Counted from the first letter of the stretch, positions 43,851-52,321 are shown. The stretch is DNA of 64,000 nucleotides from VRUE01 sp963844395 (GCA_963844395.1 CAWJNX010000001.1:434001-498000); one strand, 5' to 3'. The notes: a model not told the origin generated them from the letters alone. Translations and numbers: made by a program.

Positions 43851-45728
43851 CTAGCCGATCCTGTGCAGCTGCTCGTGAATCTCGCGCGCCAGCTTGCCCG
43901 GCACGCCGGGGACCGCCTCCAGCTCCTCGCGGCTCGCCGCCAGGAACCGCTCGGGGGAGCCGAAATGCTGCAGCAGCGCTCGCTTGCGGATCGGTCCGAC
44001 GCCTCGCAGGCCGTCCAGCACCGAGCCGGTCATCGCCCGCTCGCGGCGGCCCCGGTGGTGCTCGATCGCGAAACGATGCGCCTCGTCGCGGACCCGCTGC
44101 AGCAGCTTCGAGGCCTCCGAGTCGGCGGCCAGATCGAGCGGGACCGGACGGCCGGGGAGGTAGACCTCCTCCTCGCGCTTGGCGAGGGAGACGACGGTGG
44201 CGCCGCGCTCGGCGAAGGGTCGCAGGGCGCGCATCGCCGCTGCCAGCTGCCCCTTGCCACCATCGACGACGACCAGCGACGGCAGCGAGGCGAAGCTCTC
44301 GTCGCGCTTGCCGTCGTGGGGCGACAGGTCGACCTGCTCGAGATAGCGGTTGACGCGACGGCCCAGCACCTCCTCCATCGAAGCGAAGTCGTCGGACCCG
44401 TTATCGCGCGCGCCGCGCACCTTGAACCGCCGGTAGTCCGACTTCTTGGTCGCACCGCCCTCAAAGACGACCATCGAGGCGACGGTGTGCTCGCCGCCGA
44501 TGTTGGAGATATCGAAGCCCTCGATGCGGACCGGCAGCTCCTCCATCTGCAGCGCCTCGCGCAGGTCGGCCAGCGCGTCGACCCGCCGCTGGCGCCGGTG
44601 CTCACGGCGCAGCCGGTCCTGGTCGAGGGCGAGGCGGGCGTTGCGCTCGGCCAGCTCGCGCAGGCGGCGCTTGTCGCCCCGCTCGGCGACCCTCACTTCG
44701 ACGGGTGCCCCGCGCCGCTCGCTCAGCGCCGTCGCGAGTAGCTCGGCGCGCTCGGCCAGGTAGGGGCCGACGACGATCGTCCTCGGTACCGCTGGCGAGG
44801 CCGAGTAGTACTGGCCGATGAACTCCTCGGCGACCTCGGCCGGCTCGCGCTCGGCCTGGTTGTCGAGGTAGAAGCTCTGCCGCTCGGCGAGGATGCCGTC
44901 GCGCACCTGGAAGACCTGGGCGTTGGCGTCGGTTGCCTCGACCGCAACCCCGATCAGGTCGATCGCCCCGACCGAGCCGCCGGTCACCTGCTGGCGCTCG
45001 AACAGCGACTGGATCGCCTTGAGCCGGTCGCGGTGCAGGGCGGCACGCTCGAACTCGTGCGCCGTCGCCGCCACCTCCATCTTCGCCTCCTCGTTGGCCT
45101 CGACCTGGCGGTAGCGGCCGGAGAGGAAGTCAACGATCGCGTCGATGTTGCGTCGGTACTCCTCCTGGCTGACGTAGCCGACACAGGGCGCCCCGCAGCG
45201 CTTTATGTAGTAATCGAGGCAGGGGCTGCCGGAGCGACGGCCGGGTTCCTTCCCCTCGCAGGTGCGGAACTGGAACAGCTTGCCGAGCAGGTCGAGCGTC
45301 TCCCGCACCCGCTTGGCGCTTGAAAAAGGCCCGAAGTAGGCGCGGCCGGAACGGTGCTTCTCGCGGGTGAAGTAGACCCGCGGGTAGTCCTCGTCGAGGC
45401 TGACGCAGACGTAGGGGTAGGACTTGTCGTCGCGCAGGCGAATGTTAAGCCGCGGGCGATGACGCTTGATGAAGCTCTGCTCGGCGAGCAGGGCCTCGGC
45501 CTCGTTGGCGGTGACGAGGAAGTCGATGCGGTCGATGCGCGAGGTGAGACGGGGCTCGCCACCCGAGAAGTGCGAGGAGATCCGCTTGCGAATCGAGCGC
45601 GCCTTGCCGACGTAGAGCAGCTCGCCGCGTGCGTCGTAGAAGAGGTAGACGCCGGCGGAATCGGGCAGGTCTCGCCGCTGCTGTGCGATTCGCTGCTCGC
45701 GAGAGGGCTGTGCGTCGCTTTCGCTCAT
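43851..45728 (-). CDS. uvrC: Excinuclease ABC subunit C
   Basis: 625 residues. GIY-YIG domain at the start (GVYLFYDARGELLYVGKARSIRKRISSHF), UvrBC domain near residue 210 (EEAKMEVAATAHEFERAALHRDRL), the RNase H-like 5' nuclease domain (IEGFDISNIGGEHTVASMVVFEGG ... VVDGGKGQL), and helix-hairpin-helix repeats at the end (GLRGVGPIRKRALLQHFGSP). Makes both cuts in nucleotide excision repair. Confidence 0.96.
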   Translation of the reverse strand: MSESDAQPSREQRIAQQRRDLPDSAGVYLFYDARGELLYVGKARSIRKRISSHFSGGEPRLTSRIDRIDFLVTANEAEALLAEQSFIKRHRPRLNIRLRDDKSYPYVCVSLDEDYPRVYFTREKHRSGRAYFGPFSSAKRVRETLDLLGKLFQFRTCEGKEPGRRSGSPCLDYYIKRCGAPCVGYVSQEEYRRNIDAIVDFLSGRYRQVEANEEAKMEVAATAHEFERAALHRDRLKAIQSLFERQQVTGGSVGAIDLIGVAVEATDANAQVFQVRDGILAERQSFYLDNQAEREPAEVAEEFIGQYYSASPAVPRTIVVGPYLAERAELLATALSERRGAPVEVRVAERGDKRRLRELAERNARLALDQDRLRREHRRQRRVDALADLREALQMEELPVRIEGFDISNIGGEHTVASMVVFEGGATKKSDYRRFKVRGARDNGSDDFASMEEVLGRRVNRYLEQVDLSPHDGKRDESFASLPSLVVVDGGKGQLAAAMRALRPFAERGATVVSLAKREEEVYLPGRPVPLDLAADSEASKLLQRVRDEAHRFAIEHHRGRRERAMTGSVLDGLRGVGPIRKRALLQHFGSPERFLAASREELEAVPGVPGKLAREIHEQLHRIG

Positions 45729-45788
45729 CGGTCAAAGGGTAGGCTCCTGGCCAGCCGGCCAAGCGCGACGCCCGACACGGAGAGCGAG

Positions 45789-46613
45789 ATGACCACCCAG
45801 ACCATGAACCCACCAGAGCTGAAGACGCTGCGAATCGAGATCGACGGCGAGATCGGCACCCTCACCCTCGACCGGCCCGACGCCTTCAACGCGATGAGCC
45901 CCGAGATGATCGGCGAGCTGACCGTGGCCTTCGCCTGGCTCGCCGACCTGGCGCCGCTGCGAGCGCTGATCATTACCGGGTCCGGCAAAGCGTTCTGCGC
46001 CGGCGGCGACGTCAACTGGTTCAAAACCGGAGTGACTGACGAGTCGATCGACCTTCCTTCGCAGGTGCGGCGAGGTGCCGAGGCGCTGCACCAGGCGATC
46101 GTCAACCTGCGCCGCATTCCCTACCCGGTGATCGCCGCGGTCAACGGCCCGGCGGCGGGGGCGGGATTCTCGCTGGCACTGGCCTGCGACACGCGGATCG
46201 CCTCCGAGGCGGCCTTCTTCGCCTGCGCCTACGGCCGGATCGGCGCCTCCCCCGACGGCGGCATGACCTACTTCCTGCCACGTGTGGTCGGCCCAAGTCG
46301 AGCGTTGGAGATTCTCCTTAACGACCCCAACATGAACGCCGAGAGCGCGCTCGCCGAGCATCTCGTGGCCGAGGTTGTGGCGCCCGACGAGCTGATGGAC
46401 CGGGTCAGGGCCAAGGCCGAGAAGCTCGCCGCCAAGGCGCCCCACTACGTGAAGATGTCCAAGTTCCTCTGCGGCCAGAGCATCGAGAACAGCCTCACCG
46501 AGCACCTGCAGCTGGAGCGGCACGGGATTGCCGACAGCATGGCGACCGAGGACCTGCGCAGTGGAGTGACCGCCTTCTTCGGCGGCGAGGAGCCGGTGTT
46601 CGGGGGCCGCTGA
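45789..46613 (+). CDS. Enoyl-CoA hydratase/isomerase family protein
   Basis: 274 residues from ATG 45789 (MTTQTMNPPELKTLRIE); the longer open frame upstream runs under uvrC and is not coding. Crotonase fold: LTLDRPDAFNAMSPEMI, oxyanion-hole segments KAFCAGGDVNWF and VNGPAAGAGFSLALACDTRIAS, and ACAYGRIGASPDGGMTYFLPR. The glutamate pair of true hydratases is not obvious (D and G at those places), so it could be an isomerase. Divergent from uvrC. Confidence 0.9.
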   Translation: MTTQTMNPPELKTLRIEIDGEIGTLTLDRPDAFNAMSPEMIGELTVAFAWLADLAPLRALIITGSGKAFCAGGDVNWFKTGVTDESIDLPSQVRRGAEALHQAIVNLRRIPYPVIAAVNGPAAGAGFSLALACDTRIASEAAFFACAYGRIGASPDGGMTYFLPRVVGPSRALEILLNDPNMNAESALAEHLVAEVVAPDELMDRVRAKAEKLAAKAPHYVKMSKFLCGQSIENSLTEHLQLERHGIADSMATEDLRSGVTAFFGGEEPVFGGR

Positions 46614-46689
46614 GCCCGGCCCCCGGTTTTACGCTCGCCATTCCGGTTACAGTGCCTACGAGCCTCGCTTCCAAGGAAAGGATTCGCCG

Positions 46690-47133
46690 ATGAAGAAGGT
46701 CGCCACCCTGCTAGCCCTCGTACTCGCCTCGGCCGCGCTGGTCGCCTGCGGGGACGACGACGGCACTACGACGACGCCGACCGATACCGGCGGCGAAGCG
46801 ACCAACGGCGCCACGACTGAAGGTGGAGGGGGCGCGGGAGGGGGCTCGACGATTCAGATCGAAGCCGATCCGGGCGGCGGCCTCGCCTTCACCAGCGACA
46901 ACCTGACCGCTGAAGCCGGAGCAGCGACGCTCGAGTTCAACAATCCGCAGCCGGTCGGTCACGACGCCGACATCGAAGACGAAAGCGGCAAACTCGTCGC
47001 CGAGACCGACGTGATCACCGAAAGCTCCGACAGCGCCGCGATCAAAGACCTGAAACCGGGCGAATACACCTACTTCTGCTCAGTCCCAGGCCACCGCGAA
47101 GGAGGCATGGAAGGGACTTTGACCGTCGAGTGA
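46690..47133 (+). CDS. Cupredoxin-like copper lipoprotein
   Basis: 147 residues from ATG 46690 with an AAGGAAAGGA site. Lipobox LVAC (LVLASAALVACGDD), a Thr/Gly-rich linker, and a cupredoxin domain with the type 1 copper ligands His in PVGHDADI, then Cys, His and Met in YFCSVPGHREGGMEG. Carries electrons or copper outside the membrane. A stem-loop (47132-47167) follows. Confidence 0.88.
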   Translation: MKKVATLLALVLASAALVACGDDDGTTTTPTDTGGEATNGATTEGGGGAGGGSTIQIEADPGGGLAFTSDNLTAEAGAATLEFNNPQPVGHDADIEDESGKLVAETDVITESSDSAAIKDLKPGEYTYFCSVPGHREGGMEGTLTVE

Positions 47134-47167
47134 GGACGGTCCCTGGCCGGCGCATATCGGCGTCCTC
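47132..47167. terminator. Possible bidirectional terminator hairpin
   Basis: GAGGACG (47132-47138) pairs with CGTCCTC (47161-47167), with an inner GCCG/CGGC pair. It lies between the convergent cupredoxin and MaoC genes and overlaps the cupredoxin stop. No clear U-run. Confidence 0.35.
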
Positions 47168-47237
47168 AGTCGCTCGCGTGCAGAGAGCACGCCACGCTCC
47201 CTGCGTCCTTGATCTGCTTGGCCAGGAACCGTCTGGT

Positions 47238-47705
47238 TCAGGCGGACACGACACGGGTGACCGAGTCCCCCACGAAGCACGGCTTCTCGTTGCCCTCGAC
47301 TTCGAGGGTGAAGCGCGTGACGACCTCGTACCAGCCGCCGCCCTTCTCGTTGACCGAGACAACCTCGGCCTTGCCGCGGACCTTGGCATCGACGGGAACC
47401 GGGGCGGGGAAGCGGATCTTGTTCCAGCCGTAGTTGACGCCGAGCGCGAAGCCGCTGGAGGAGATCATCTCCTTGCGGAAGCCGTTGACGAGGGAAAGGG
47501 TCAGGTTGCCGTGGGCGATCGTCGTGCCGAAGGGGCTCTCGCTCTTGGCCCGCTCGACGTCGACGTGGATCCACTGGTCGTCGCCGGACAGCCGGGCGAA
47601 AGTGTCGATGTCCTCCTGGGTCACGGTGCGCCACTCGCTCGGCCCGATCTGCTGGCCGATCAGCGCCCGCATCCCCTCGACGCCCTGTACCTCGACGGTT
47701 GCCAT
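47238..47705 (-). CDS. MaoC-like (R)-enoyl-CoA hydratase
   Basis: 155 residues from ATG 47705 (MATVEVQGVEGM). The hot-dog hydratase motif is complete: DTFARLSGDDQWIHVDVERA with catalytic Asp and His (D-x4-H), SPFGTTIAHGNLTLSL. Similar to the single-domain MaoC hydratases of polyketide, PHA or fatty-acid routes. The start is 12 bases from the downstream end of a vapC gene. Confidence 0.92.
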   Translation of the reverse strand: MATVEVQGVEGMRALIGQQIGPSEWRTVTQEDIDTFARLSGDDQWIHVDVERAKSESPFGTTIAHGNLTLSLVNGFRKEMISSSGFALGVNYGWNKIRFPAPVPVDAKVRGKAEVVSVNEKGGGWYEVVTRFTLEVEGNEKPCFVGDSVTRVVSA

Positions 47706-47716
47706 CGGGCCGCAGT

Positions 47717-48097
47717 CTAAACCGGCGGCGGCGGCCACCGCTCGACGCGCAGCTCCGGCATCGGGAAGTGCCTGGCGTTACCGGTAGCGAGGGGAGTTCC
47801 CTGCAGTGCGGCTCCAGCCGCGATCAGCGTGTCCGCCATGTCCAATGTGATGCCCTTTGCTCCGAATTCACGTCGCCAATGCGCGCTGAGCGCCGCCTCG
47901 CTCTGGCCGATCGGAACTACCCTGAGGGCGGCGAGGAGATCGAACGTCCTGCGCTCCTCGGCTGGTCGCATACCCCGGAGGACACCGTGGACGGTGACCG
48001 GCGAGACGAGGAGGGGCCTTCGCGCTGGTAGATCTGCGGTGTAGTCCGCTCCGCGGAGCAGGTCGATGACGACGCTGGTGTCGAGGAAGAGCGGCAC
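47717..48097 (-). CDS. vapC: PIN-domain toxin VapC
   Basis: 126 residues from GTG 48095-48097. PIN residues: D6 in LFLDTSVVIDLLRG, the Asp in ITLDMADTLIAAGAAL, and a late Asn-Ala-Arg-His (ATGNARHFP). One base separates it from its antitoxin gene. Third of four PIN toxins in this window. Confidence 0.9.
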   Translation of the reverse strand: MPLFLDTSVVIDLLRGADYTADLPARRPLLVSPVTVHGVLRGMRPAEERRTFDLLAALRVVPIGQSEAALSAHWRREFGAKGITLDMADTLIAAGAALQGTPLATGNARHFPMPELRVERWPPPPV

Positions 48098-48098
48098 C

Positions 48099-48368
48099 TC
48101 AATCCAGAGGGCGGCGCCTGTAGTTCTCGAGCTTGCGATCGAAGGTCTCGCTCTCTCGGCGATTCTCCTCGCGGATCCACTCCGGCGTCATATACGGAGC
48201 GAAATCCGGCATCGATCCCCTGAGGCGCTCGAGCGCCTCCAGGCGACGCGTGTCTTCGTCCACCCTCGCTTCGATGGCTTCGCGGATGAACTGGCTCCGG
48301 CCACGTTTGCCGACGATCGCGTTGACTTCCTTGATCACATCCTCGTCGAGAACTACATGCAGGCGCAT
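48099..48368 (-). CDS. vapB: Ribbon-helix-helix antitoxin VapB
   Basis: 89 residues from ATG 48368 (MRLHVVLDEDVIKEVNAIVG). The first 45 residues are a ribbon-helix-helix domain (GRSQFIREAIEARV); the charged tail (RREENRRESETFDRKLENYR region) is the toxin-binding part. One-base gap to vapC. It should repress its own promoter. Confidence 0.88.
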   Translation of the reverse strand: MRLHVVLDEDVIKEVNAIVGKRGRSQFIREAIEARVDEDTRRLEALERLRGSMPDFAPYMTPEWIREENRRESETFDRKLENYRRRPLD

Positions 48369-48395
48369 AGGCACAATGTTAGCCCACTGAGTTTT

Positions 48396-49793
48396 TCATG
48401 CCACCAACCTGACTTCGAAGCTTGGAGCGGCGAAGGTGCTTGCGCCTCCCACCAGGGCGAGAACGCGGGTGACGTAGGCCTGTGTCTCCGGGTAAGCCGG
48501 GATGCAGTCGCAGCCTTCGACTGCGCCGGGGCCGGCGTTGTAGGCGGCGAGGGCGAGGGCCGGGTCTCCGAACTGGCCGAGCAGGTCCGACATCAGGTGG
48601 GCTTGGGCATCGATTGCGGCCTCCGGGTCGAAGGGGTCGTCGAGGCCGTAGGCGGCGGCGGTCGAGGGGATGAACTGGGCGATGCCCTGGGCGCCCGCCG
48701 GTGACGATGCATAAGGGTTGAAGTTCGACTCGGCCATCAGCTGGGCGGCAAGCAGGGCGGCCGAGACGTTCCACTTGGCAGCGGCGCGGAGCAGAGGTGC
48801 CCGGAAGCGACCAGGCACGAACGAGGGCAGGCCCGCGGTGCCCGCGAAGGCGCCGTCTCCCCTCCCACCCGTACGAAGCGCGCCCGCCCCTGTCCCCCCC
48901 ACCGCGTTACCCGCCGCCGAGCAGGGAGCCGGTCCCGAAGTCAAGCCGTAATGCCAGGCCTCCCACGAGTAGCGCTGGAGGAAGCCGAAGCGGGTCGCGT
49001 TGGCGGCCAGCCAGCCGTAGGCGGATTCGGGCCCGAGGTCCAGCTCGGTGGCGCAGCGGTGCAGGGACTGTCCCGGCGGCGCCACCCACCTCGGGTCCGG
49101 ATTGGCTGCGAACAGCGCCGCCTGCTCGGCGTCGGAGCGGAAGCCCGAGCTGACCAGGAGGGCGAGGCCCGCCTTCGATGCCGCGGCCGCCAGCCGGTCG
49201 AAGGCGGCGGCGACGTCGGGACGCATCCCCTCCCCCTGTCGGTAGACGAGCGGGCCGCTGTAACCGCCGCCCGTCGCCATCGCCTGGGGCGCAACGCCGC
49301 CGCTCGCCGGCGCGCCTGCTTCGGCGACTGCTGAAGCCTCGACCTCACCCGCGATTCCGCCCACCTCCAGATCGGCGATGAGAGCTGCCTTGGCTCGCAC
49401 CGGGGCGAACGAGCCGGCGTCGGGGAAGGACACGCGCACTCGTCGCGGCGCGACCCCGTTCGCCTCTGCGATCTCCAGCGCGGCCGTCCGGGCGCGAGCC
49501 AGGTAAGCGGCCTTCGCGAGGTGACGCGGGTTCGGCAAGCCGTTCGGCAGGGTCGGCGGCGAGAGCAGACGCGACAGGTCGTCGCGCATCGAACGAGCCG
49601 CCGAGATCGCGGCCAGATCGGCGGCCCGCTGCGCCCTTCCCTTGCCGGTCACCGCCCCGGCGATCGCGACGAGCGCAAGCGCCCCGGCAATCAGGACGAA
49701 TGCCCCGCCCAGCGCCAGGATCAGCGCCTGGCCCTCCTCGCCATGACTCGTCCCAGTAATCGCCCGGGTCCGTTTTTCCACGCTGAGTCGCAT
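48396..49793 (-). CDS. Fusion of TadG-like anchor, VanY-type carboxypeptidase and lytic transglycosylase
   Basis: 465 residues from ATG 49793. Residues 15-60: Tad/pilin-like helix (GEEGQALILALGGAFVLIAG) as in TadG/TadE, with RAQRAADLAAISAARSM. Residues 185-295: D,D-carboxypeptidase VanY domain (LVSSGFRSDAEQAALF, metal site SLHRCATELDLG, late EAWHYGL). Residues 335-460: SLT transglycosylase (catalytic Glu in LLAAQLMAESNFNPYASSPAG, AQGIAQFIPSTAAAYGLDDP, AYNAGPGAV). Two cell-wall enzymes joined to a pilus-type membrane helix. An 18-base motif sits 22 bases upstream. Confidence 0.9.
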   Translation of the reverse strand: MRLSVEKRTRAITGTSHGEEGQALILALGGAFVLIAGALALVAIAGAVTGKGRAQRAADLAAISAARSMRDDLSRLLSPPTLPNGLPNPRHLAKAAYLARARTAALEIAEANGVAPRRVRVSFPDAGSFAPVRAKAALIADLEVGGIAGEVEASAVAEAGAPASGGVAPQAMATGGGYSGPLVYRQGEGMRPDVAAAFDRLAAAASKAGLALLVSSGFRSDAEQAALFAANPDPRWVAPPGQSLHRCATELDLGPESAYGWLAANATRFGFLQRYSWEAWHYGLTSGPAPCSAAGNAVGGTGAGALRTGGRGDGAFAGTAGLPSFVPGRFRAPLLRAAAKWNVSAALLAAQLMAESNFNPYASSPAGAQGIAQFIPSTAAAYGLDDPFDPEAAIDAQAHLMSDLLGQFGDPALALAAYNAGPGAVEGCDCIPAYPETQAYVTRVLALVGGASTFAAPSFEVRLVA

Positions 49794-49814
49794 GCCCGCA
49801 CCCTGCCGGGGCCA

Positions 49815-49832
49815 GACGCACGCGTGGCGCGC
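49815..49832 (-). promoter_or_regulatory. Shared 18-base upstream motif, copy 2
   Basis: Identical to 34854-34871. Its near edge is 22 bases from the start codon of the TadG-VanY-SLT gene. Confidence 0.5.
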
Positions 49833-49867
49833 TCAATCAAAAAAGTCAGTGAAAGGAATGTGTCCGA

Positions 49868-50284
49868 TCAGGAACCGATGTTAACGACCTCTAGCAGCCC
49901 CCCGAGCCCCCGCATGTCTTCGGCGTTCATCGTGTAGAGGGGCAGCGCATGGGCAAGCGCGGTGGCGGCGATCATCAGGTCGACGGCCCGGGCGCCGCGG
50001 GCTTTGCGTCCATGGGCCGTGATCGCGGCATAGATCTGACCATAGGCGCGCGCGCAGTTCGGATCGAACGGAAGGGATTCGACCTCGCCCTCGTAGCGTT
50101 GGAGACGATCCTGCCTTCTCGCTCGCTCCAGATCGTCCGCGGCGGCATGAGGGCCGGAGGTGAGCTCGGCGAGCGTCAGCGCCGAGATCGAAGTCCTGTC
50201 GGGAAGCAAAGCCGGATCCAACCCACCGAGAGCGATCACGACGGAGGTGTCAAGCAAACCGCGCCCTTCGGGCGCCTCAGCCAC
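49868..50284 (-). CDS. vapC: PIN-domain toxin VapC
   Basis: 138 residues from GTG 50282-50284 (VAEAPEGRGLLDTSVVIALG); an upstream extension to 50422 overlaps the antitoxin gene and is not coding. PIN set: D13 (LLDTSVVI), E45 (LTLAELTSGP), D103 (ARAVDLMIAATALAH), D126 (NAEDMRGL). The last acidic residues fit an active nuclease. Eight-base overlap with the antitoxin. Located inside the Tad-like cluster. Confidence 0.88.
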   Translation of the reverse strand: MAEAPEGRGLLDTSVVIALGGLDPALLPDRTSISALTLAELTSGPHAAADDLERARRQDRLQRYEGEVESLPFDPNCARAYGQIYAAITAHGRKARGARAVDLMIAATALAHALPLYTMNAEDMRGLGGLLEVVNIGS

Positions 50285-50528
50285 GAGGCGTAGGATCCTG
50301 ATCGACGTAGGCGTCGATGTCGGTTCGAAACCGCTCGTAATCGACGTGTGGCGCGCCCTCGAAGGCCGCGAGCAGGGCGTCCTTCGGGATGATCTGGCGA
50401 CGCCGAACCGGACGCAGTTCACCGACCGGCACCCCGTTGCGAGTAACGATGAATTCCTCGCCCCGGTCGAGCTCTCTCATTATCTCGCCGCTCTTGTTGC
50501 GCAGTTCGCGCTGGCTCAGCTGCCTCAT
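50277..50528 (-). CDS. Phd/YefM-type antitoxin
   Basis: 83 residues from ATG 50528 (MRQLSQRELRNKSGEIMREL). The Phd/YefM fold is clear: DRGEEFIVTRNGVPVGELRPV. Its start lies 110 bases inside the end of the gene at 50419-51207, an unusually large overlap, which suggests the toxin-antitoxin pair was inserted over the end of that gene or that its true end is earlier. Confidence 0.85.
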   Translation of the reverse strand: MRQLSQRELRNKSGEIMRELDRGEEFIVTRNGVPVGELRPVRRRQIIPKDALLAAFEGAPHVDYERFRTDIDAYVDQDPTPRG

Positions 50529-51207
50529 CCTCTGCAGCGTAGCACCTGTGCGACGGAGCTTTCGCATCTTCGAGCAACCGCTCGACCAACCGATCCGGCA
50601 GCCCATTCAGCGACCCAGCGCCCAGCAGAGCCGCACGTGCGGCGAGCCAGGAGATTGGGCGCTTGAGGACGGCGACCGCTATCCCGCGCTCCATCAGCTC
50701 GCGGGCGGTGAGTGCGGTGAGGGCGCGGTCCTCGGCGAGGTCTGCGCGTAGGAGCGCTGCCGAGGCACGGAGCCGCGGTTCCTCCAACGCCGGCTGCAGA
50801 AGACGGGGTGGCAGGTGGATGACGGCGATCGAGTCGCGCACGGTGGGCAGCGCGGCGCTGATCTGCTCGATTCCGCCTTGGTCGGAAGGCAGCGTGAGGT
50901 GACAGAACCGTCCCCTTGAGGCGAGACCGGCGATCGGGAGATGTGCGGCCAGCCGCTCCTCCAGCTCTCGTGCCGCGGCGGTCGCGATCAGCGAGGGGCG
51001 CGGCGCGTTGCCTTCACCGAGGTCGATCAACAGGCCGGCACGATCCGGCTCCGAGCCGATGCAGGCGAGCGCCGCGGCTGCCGCTCTCGCCCCGGTCGCG
51101 GCGCCGACCCCGGTGACGAGAATGGTTCGTCCGGCACCCGGCTGGCTCGCGAGCCGTCTGGCGTTCGGCCGGCTCGCCAGGGAATGGTGTCCCGCCCGAT
51201 CTGTCAC
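50419..51207 (-). CDS. Hypothetical protein of the Tad-like cluster (P-loop-like fold)
   Basis: 262 residues from the start at 51207 (MTDRAGHHSLAS). ILVTGVGAATGARAAAAALACIG resembles the first strand and loop of a CpaE/ParA-type ATPase without a Walker A lysine; ARLLIDLGEG and SIAVIHLPPRLLQPAL follow as further strands. The last 37 residues overlap the antitoxin gene. It overlaps the TadE-like gene by four bases. Likely a part of the pilus-like operon, role unknown. Confidence 0.55.
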   Translation of the reverse strand: MTDRAGHHSLASRPNARRLASQPGAGRTILVTGVGAATGARAAAAALACIGSEPDRAGLLIDLGEGNAPRPSLIATAAARELEERLAAHLPIAGLASRGRFCHLTLPSDQGGIEQISAALPTVRDSIAVIHLPPRLLQPALEEPRLRASAALLRADLAEDRALTALTARELMERGIAVAVLKRPISWLAARAALLGAGSLNGLPDRLVERLLEDAKAPSHRCYAAEDEAAEPARTAQQERRDNERARPGRGIHRYSQRGAGR

Positions 51208-51533
51208 TTCGGTCTCGCTGCGGCGGACGAGGTGACTGTGAGGCGATCGGCGACAGCAGCGAGGAGCGACGGCGGGCGTACCCTCACGGTTACCTGCCGG
51301 CCCTTCACCGAGACCTCGACATCGTCCTCGGCCCAGCCCGGCAGGGCGGCCCGGGCGGCCTCGTTCGCTGAGTCGCCAGCGGCCAGCGCAAGCGCCCCCG
51401 CCTCGGCGGCGCCGTCGCAGAGCGTCAGGGCGTAGCCGGTGACGAGCAACTGCAGTGCGATCAGGCCGGCCAGCAGCAGTGCGGGAAGAGCCGCCACCAG
51501 CTCCACCGACGCCTGACCCTTCTCCCTACCCAT
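51204..51533 (-). CDS. TadE-like pilus assembly protein
   Basis: 109 residues from ATG 51533 (MGREKGQASVELVAALPALL); ATG 51542 is also possible. A TadE signature: type IV-pilin-like E at the fifth residue after G (GQASVEL), one hydrophobic helix and a beta C-terminal part (VEVSVKGRQVTVRV). It overlaps the other TadE gene by 8 bases. Minor pseudopilin in Tad systems. Confidence 0.8.
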   Translation of the reverse strand: MGREKGQASVELVAALPALLLAGLIALQLLVTGYALTLCDGAAEAGALALAAGDSANEAARAALPGWAEDDVEVSVKGRQVTVRVRPPSLLAAVADRLTVTSSAAARPK

Positions 51534-51879
51534 CGCCCCCACCGAGCCTCGCCTCTGCGCTGACCGCCAGCCGCGGCATCGCGGGCAGCAGGCGGGGGAT
51601 CCGTACTCGCACCATGACGGCGTCGGAGTCGCTTACCTCCGCGCCCACTCGCATCGAAGGCGGCAGCGCCCGGCGCGCCGCCGCCTTCGGATCGCCGCCG
51701 ACAAGTGCTGCGCGAGCGCCGGCTCGCGCCGCGACGCCCGCCGACCACAGCGCCTGCCCGGCCAGGGCGAGCTGTGCCGCGACCAGGACCGCCAGCAGCA
51801 GGAACGGGACCACCGCGATCAGCTCGACCGAGGCGGTTCCGCCCTCCCTGCGAAAGCTGCTGGCGGCCTGGCGCGACAC
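51526..51879 (-). CDS. TadE-like pilus assembly protein
   Basis: 117 residues from GTG 51877-51879 (VSRQAASSFRREGG). The GTASVELIAVVPFLLLAVLVAAQ segment has the TadE/TadF processing motif and helix. Together with the next gene and the TadG fusion it forms a Tad-like trio without tadA, tadB or tadC nearby. An 18-base motif lies 22 bases upstream. Confidence 0.8.
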   Translation of the reverse strand: MSRQAASSFRREGGTASVELIAVVPFLLLAVLVAAQLALAGQALWSAGVAARAGARAALVGGDPKAAARRALPPSMRVGAEVSDSDAVMVRVRIPRLLPAMPRLAVSAEARLGGGDG

Positions 51880-51900
51880 ACGACGACCGTCCCAGGGTCA

Positions 51901-51918
51901 AACGCACGCGTGGTGCGC
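51901..51918 (-). promoter_or_regulatory. Shared 18-base upstream motif, copy 3 (two mismatches)
   Basis: AACGCACGCGTGGTGCGC, 16 of 18 positions as in copies 1 and 2, again 22 bases from the start codon of the next gene (TadE at 51879). Confidence 0.45.
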
Positions 51919-51953
51919 ACAAACGAACAATTCAGAGACTCACGTGTGCCGAT

Positions 51954-52304
51954 TCAGTAGGTGCGGGTCTCGATCCAGATCCGCCAGATCGCCGCTATCG
52001 AAGCGCCGAGGAGGAGGAGCCAGGCGAGAGTGCCCATGCCGCTCGAGCGCATCTCGTCGCTGCCGGCAATCAGCAGGGCAATCAGGCCAAGTGCTCCGTA
52101 GAGGATCGCTCGACGGCCGTTGCTGAGCGTCGCCAGCGTGAGCTGGTTCTGGCGACTGAGCACGAAGATCGTCCAGGCGATCGCCGCCAGGAAGCCCATC
52201 GTGATCGCCGTAAGCACGGCCTCGGCCACATTGCCCCCGCCCGGGACGAGAGCGACCGCAAGCGCGAGCAGCATGACGATCACGGCGTTTCGCAGGGTCC
52301 GCAT
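51954..52304 (-). CDS. Small membrane protein of unknown function
   Basis: 116 residues with four hydrophobic helices (VIVMLLALAVALVPGGG, VLTAITMGFLAAIAWTIFVL, RRAILYGALGLIALLIAGS, TLAWLLLLGASIAAIWRIW). No conserved motif is known to me. It is separated from the next gene by 17 bases on the same strand. Confidence 0.65.
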   Translation of the reverse strand: MRTLRNAVIVMLLALAVALVPGGGNVAEAVLTAITMGFLAAIAWTIFVLSRQNQLTLATLSNGRRAILYGALGLIALLIAGSDEMRSSGMGTLAWLLLLGASIAAIWRIWIETRTY

Positions 52305-52321
52305 GGGTGAATCCTACGCGG

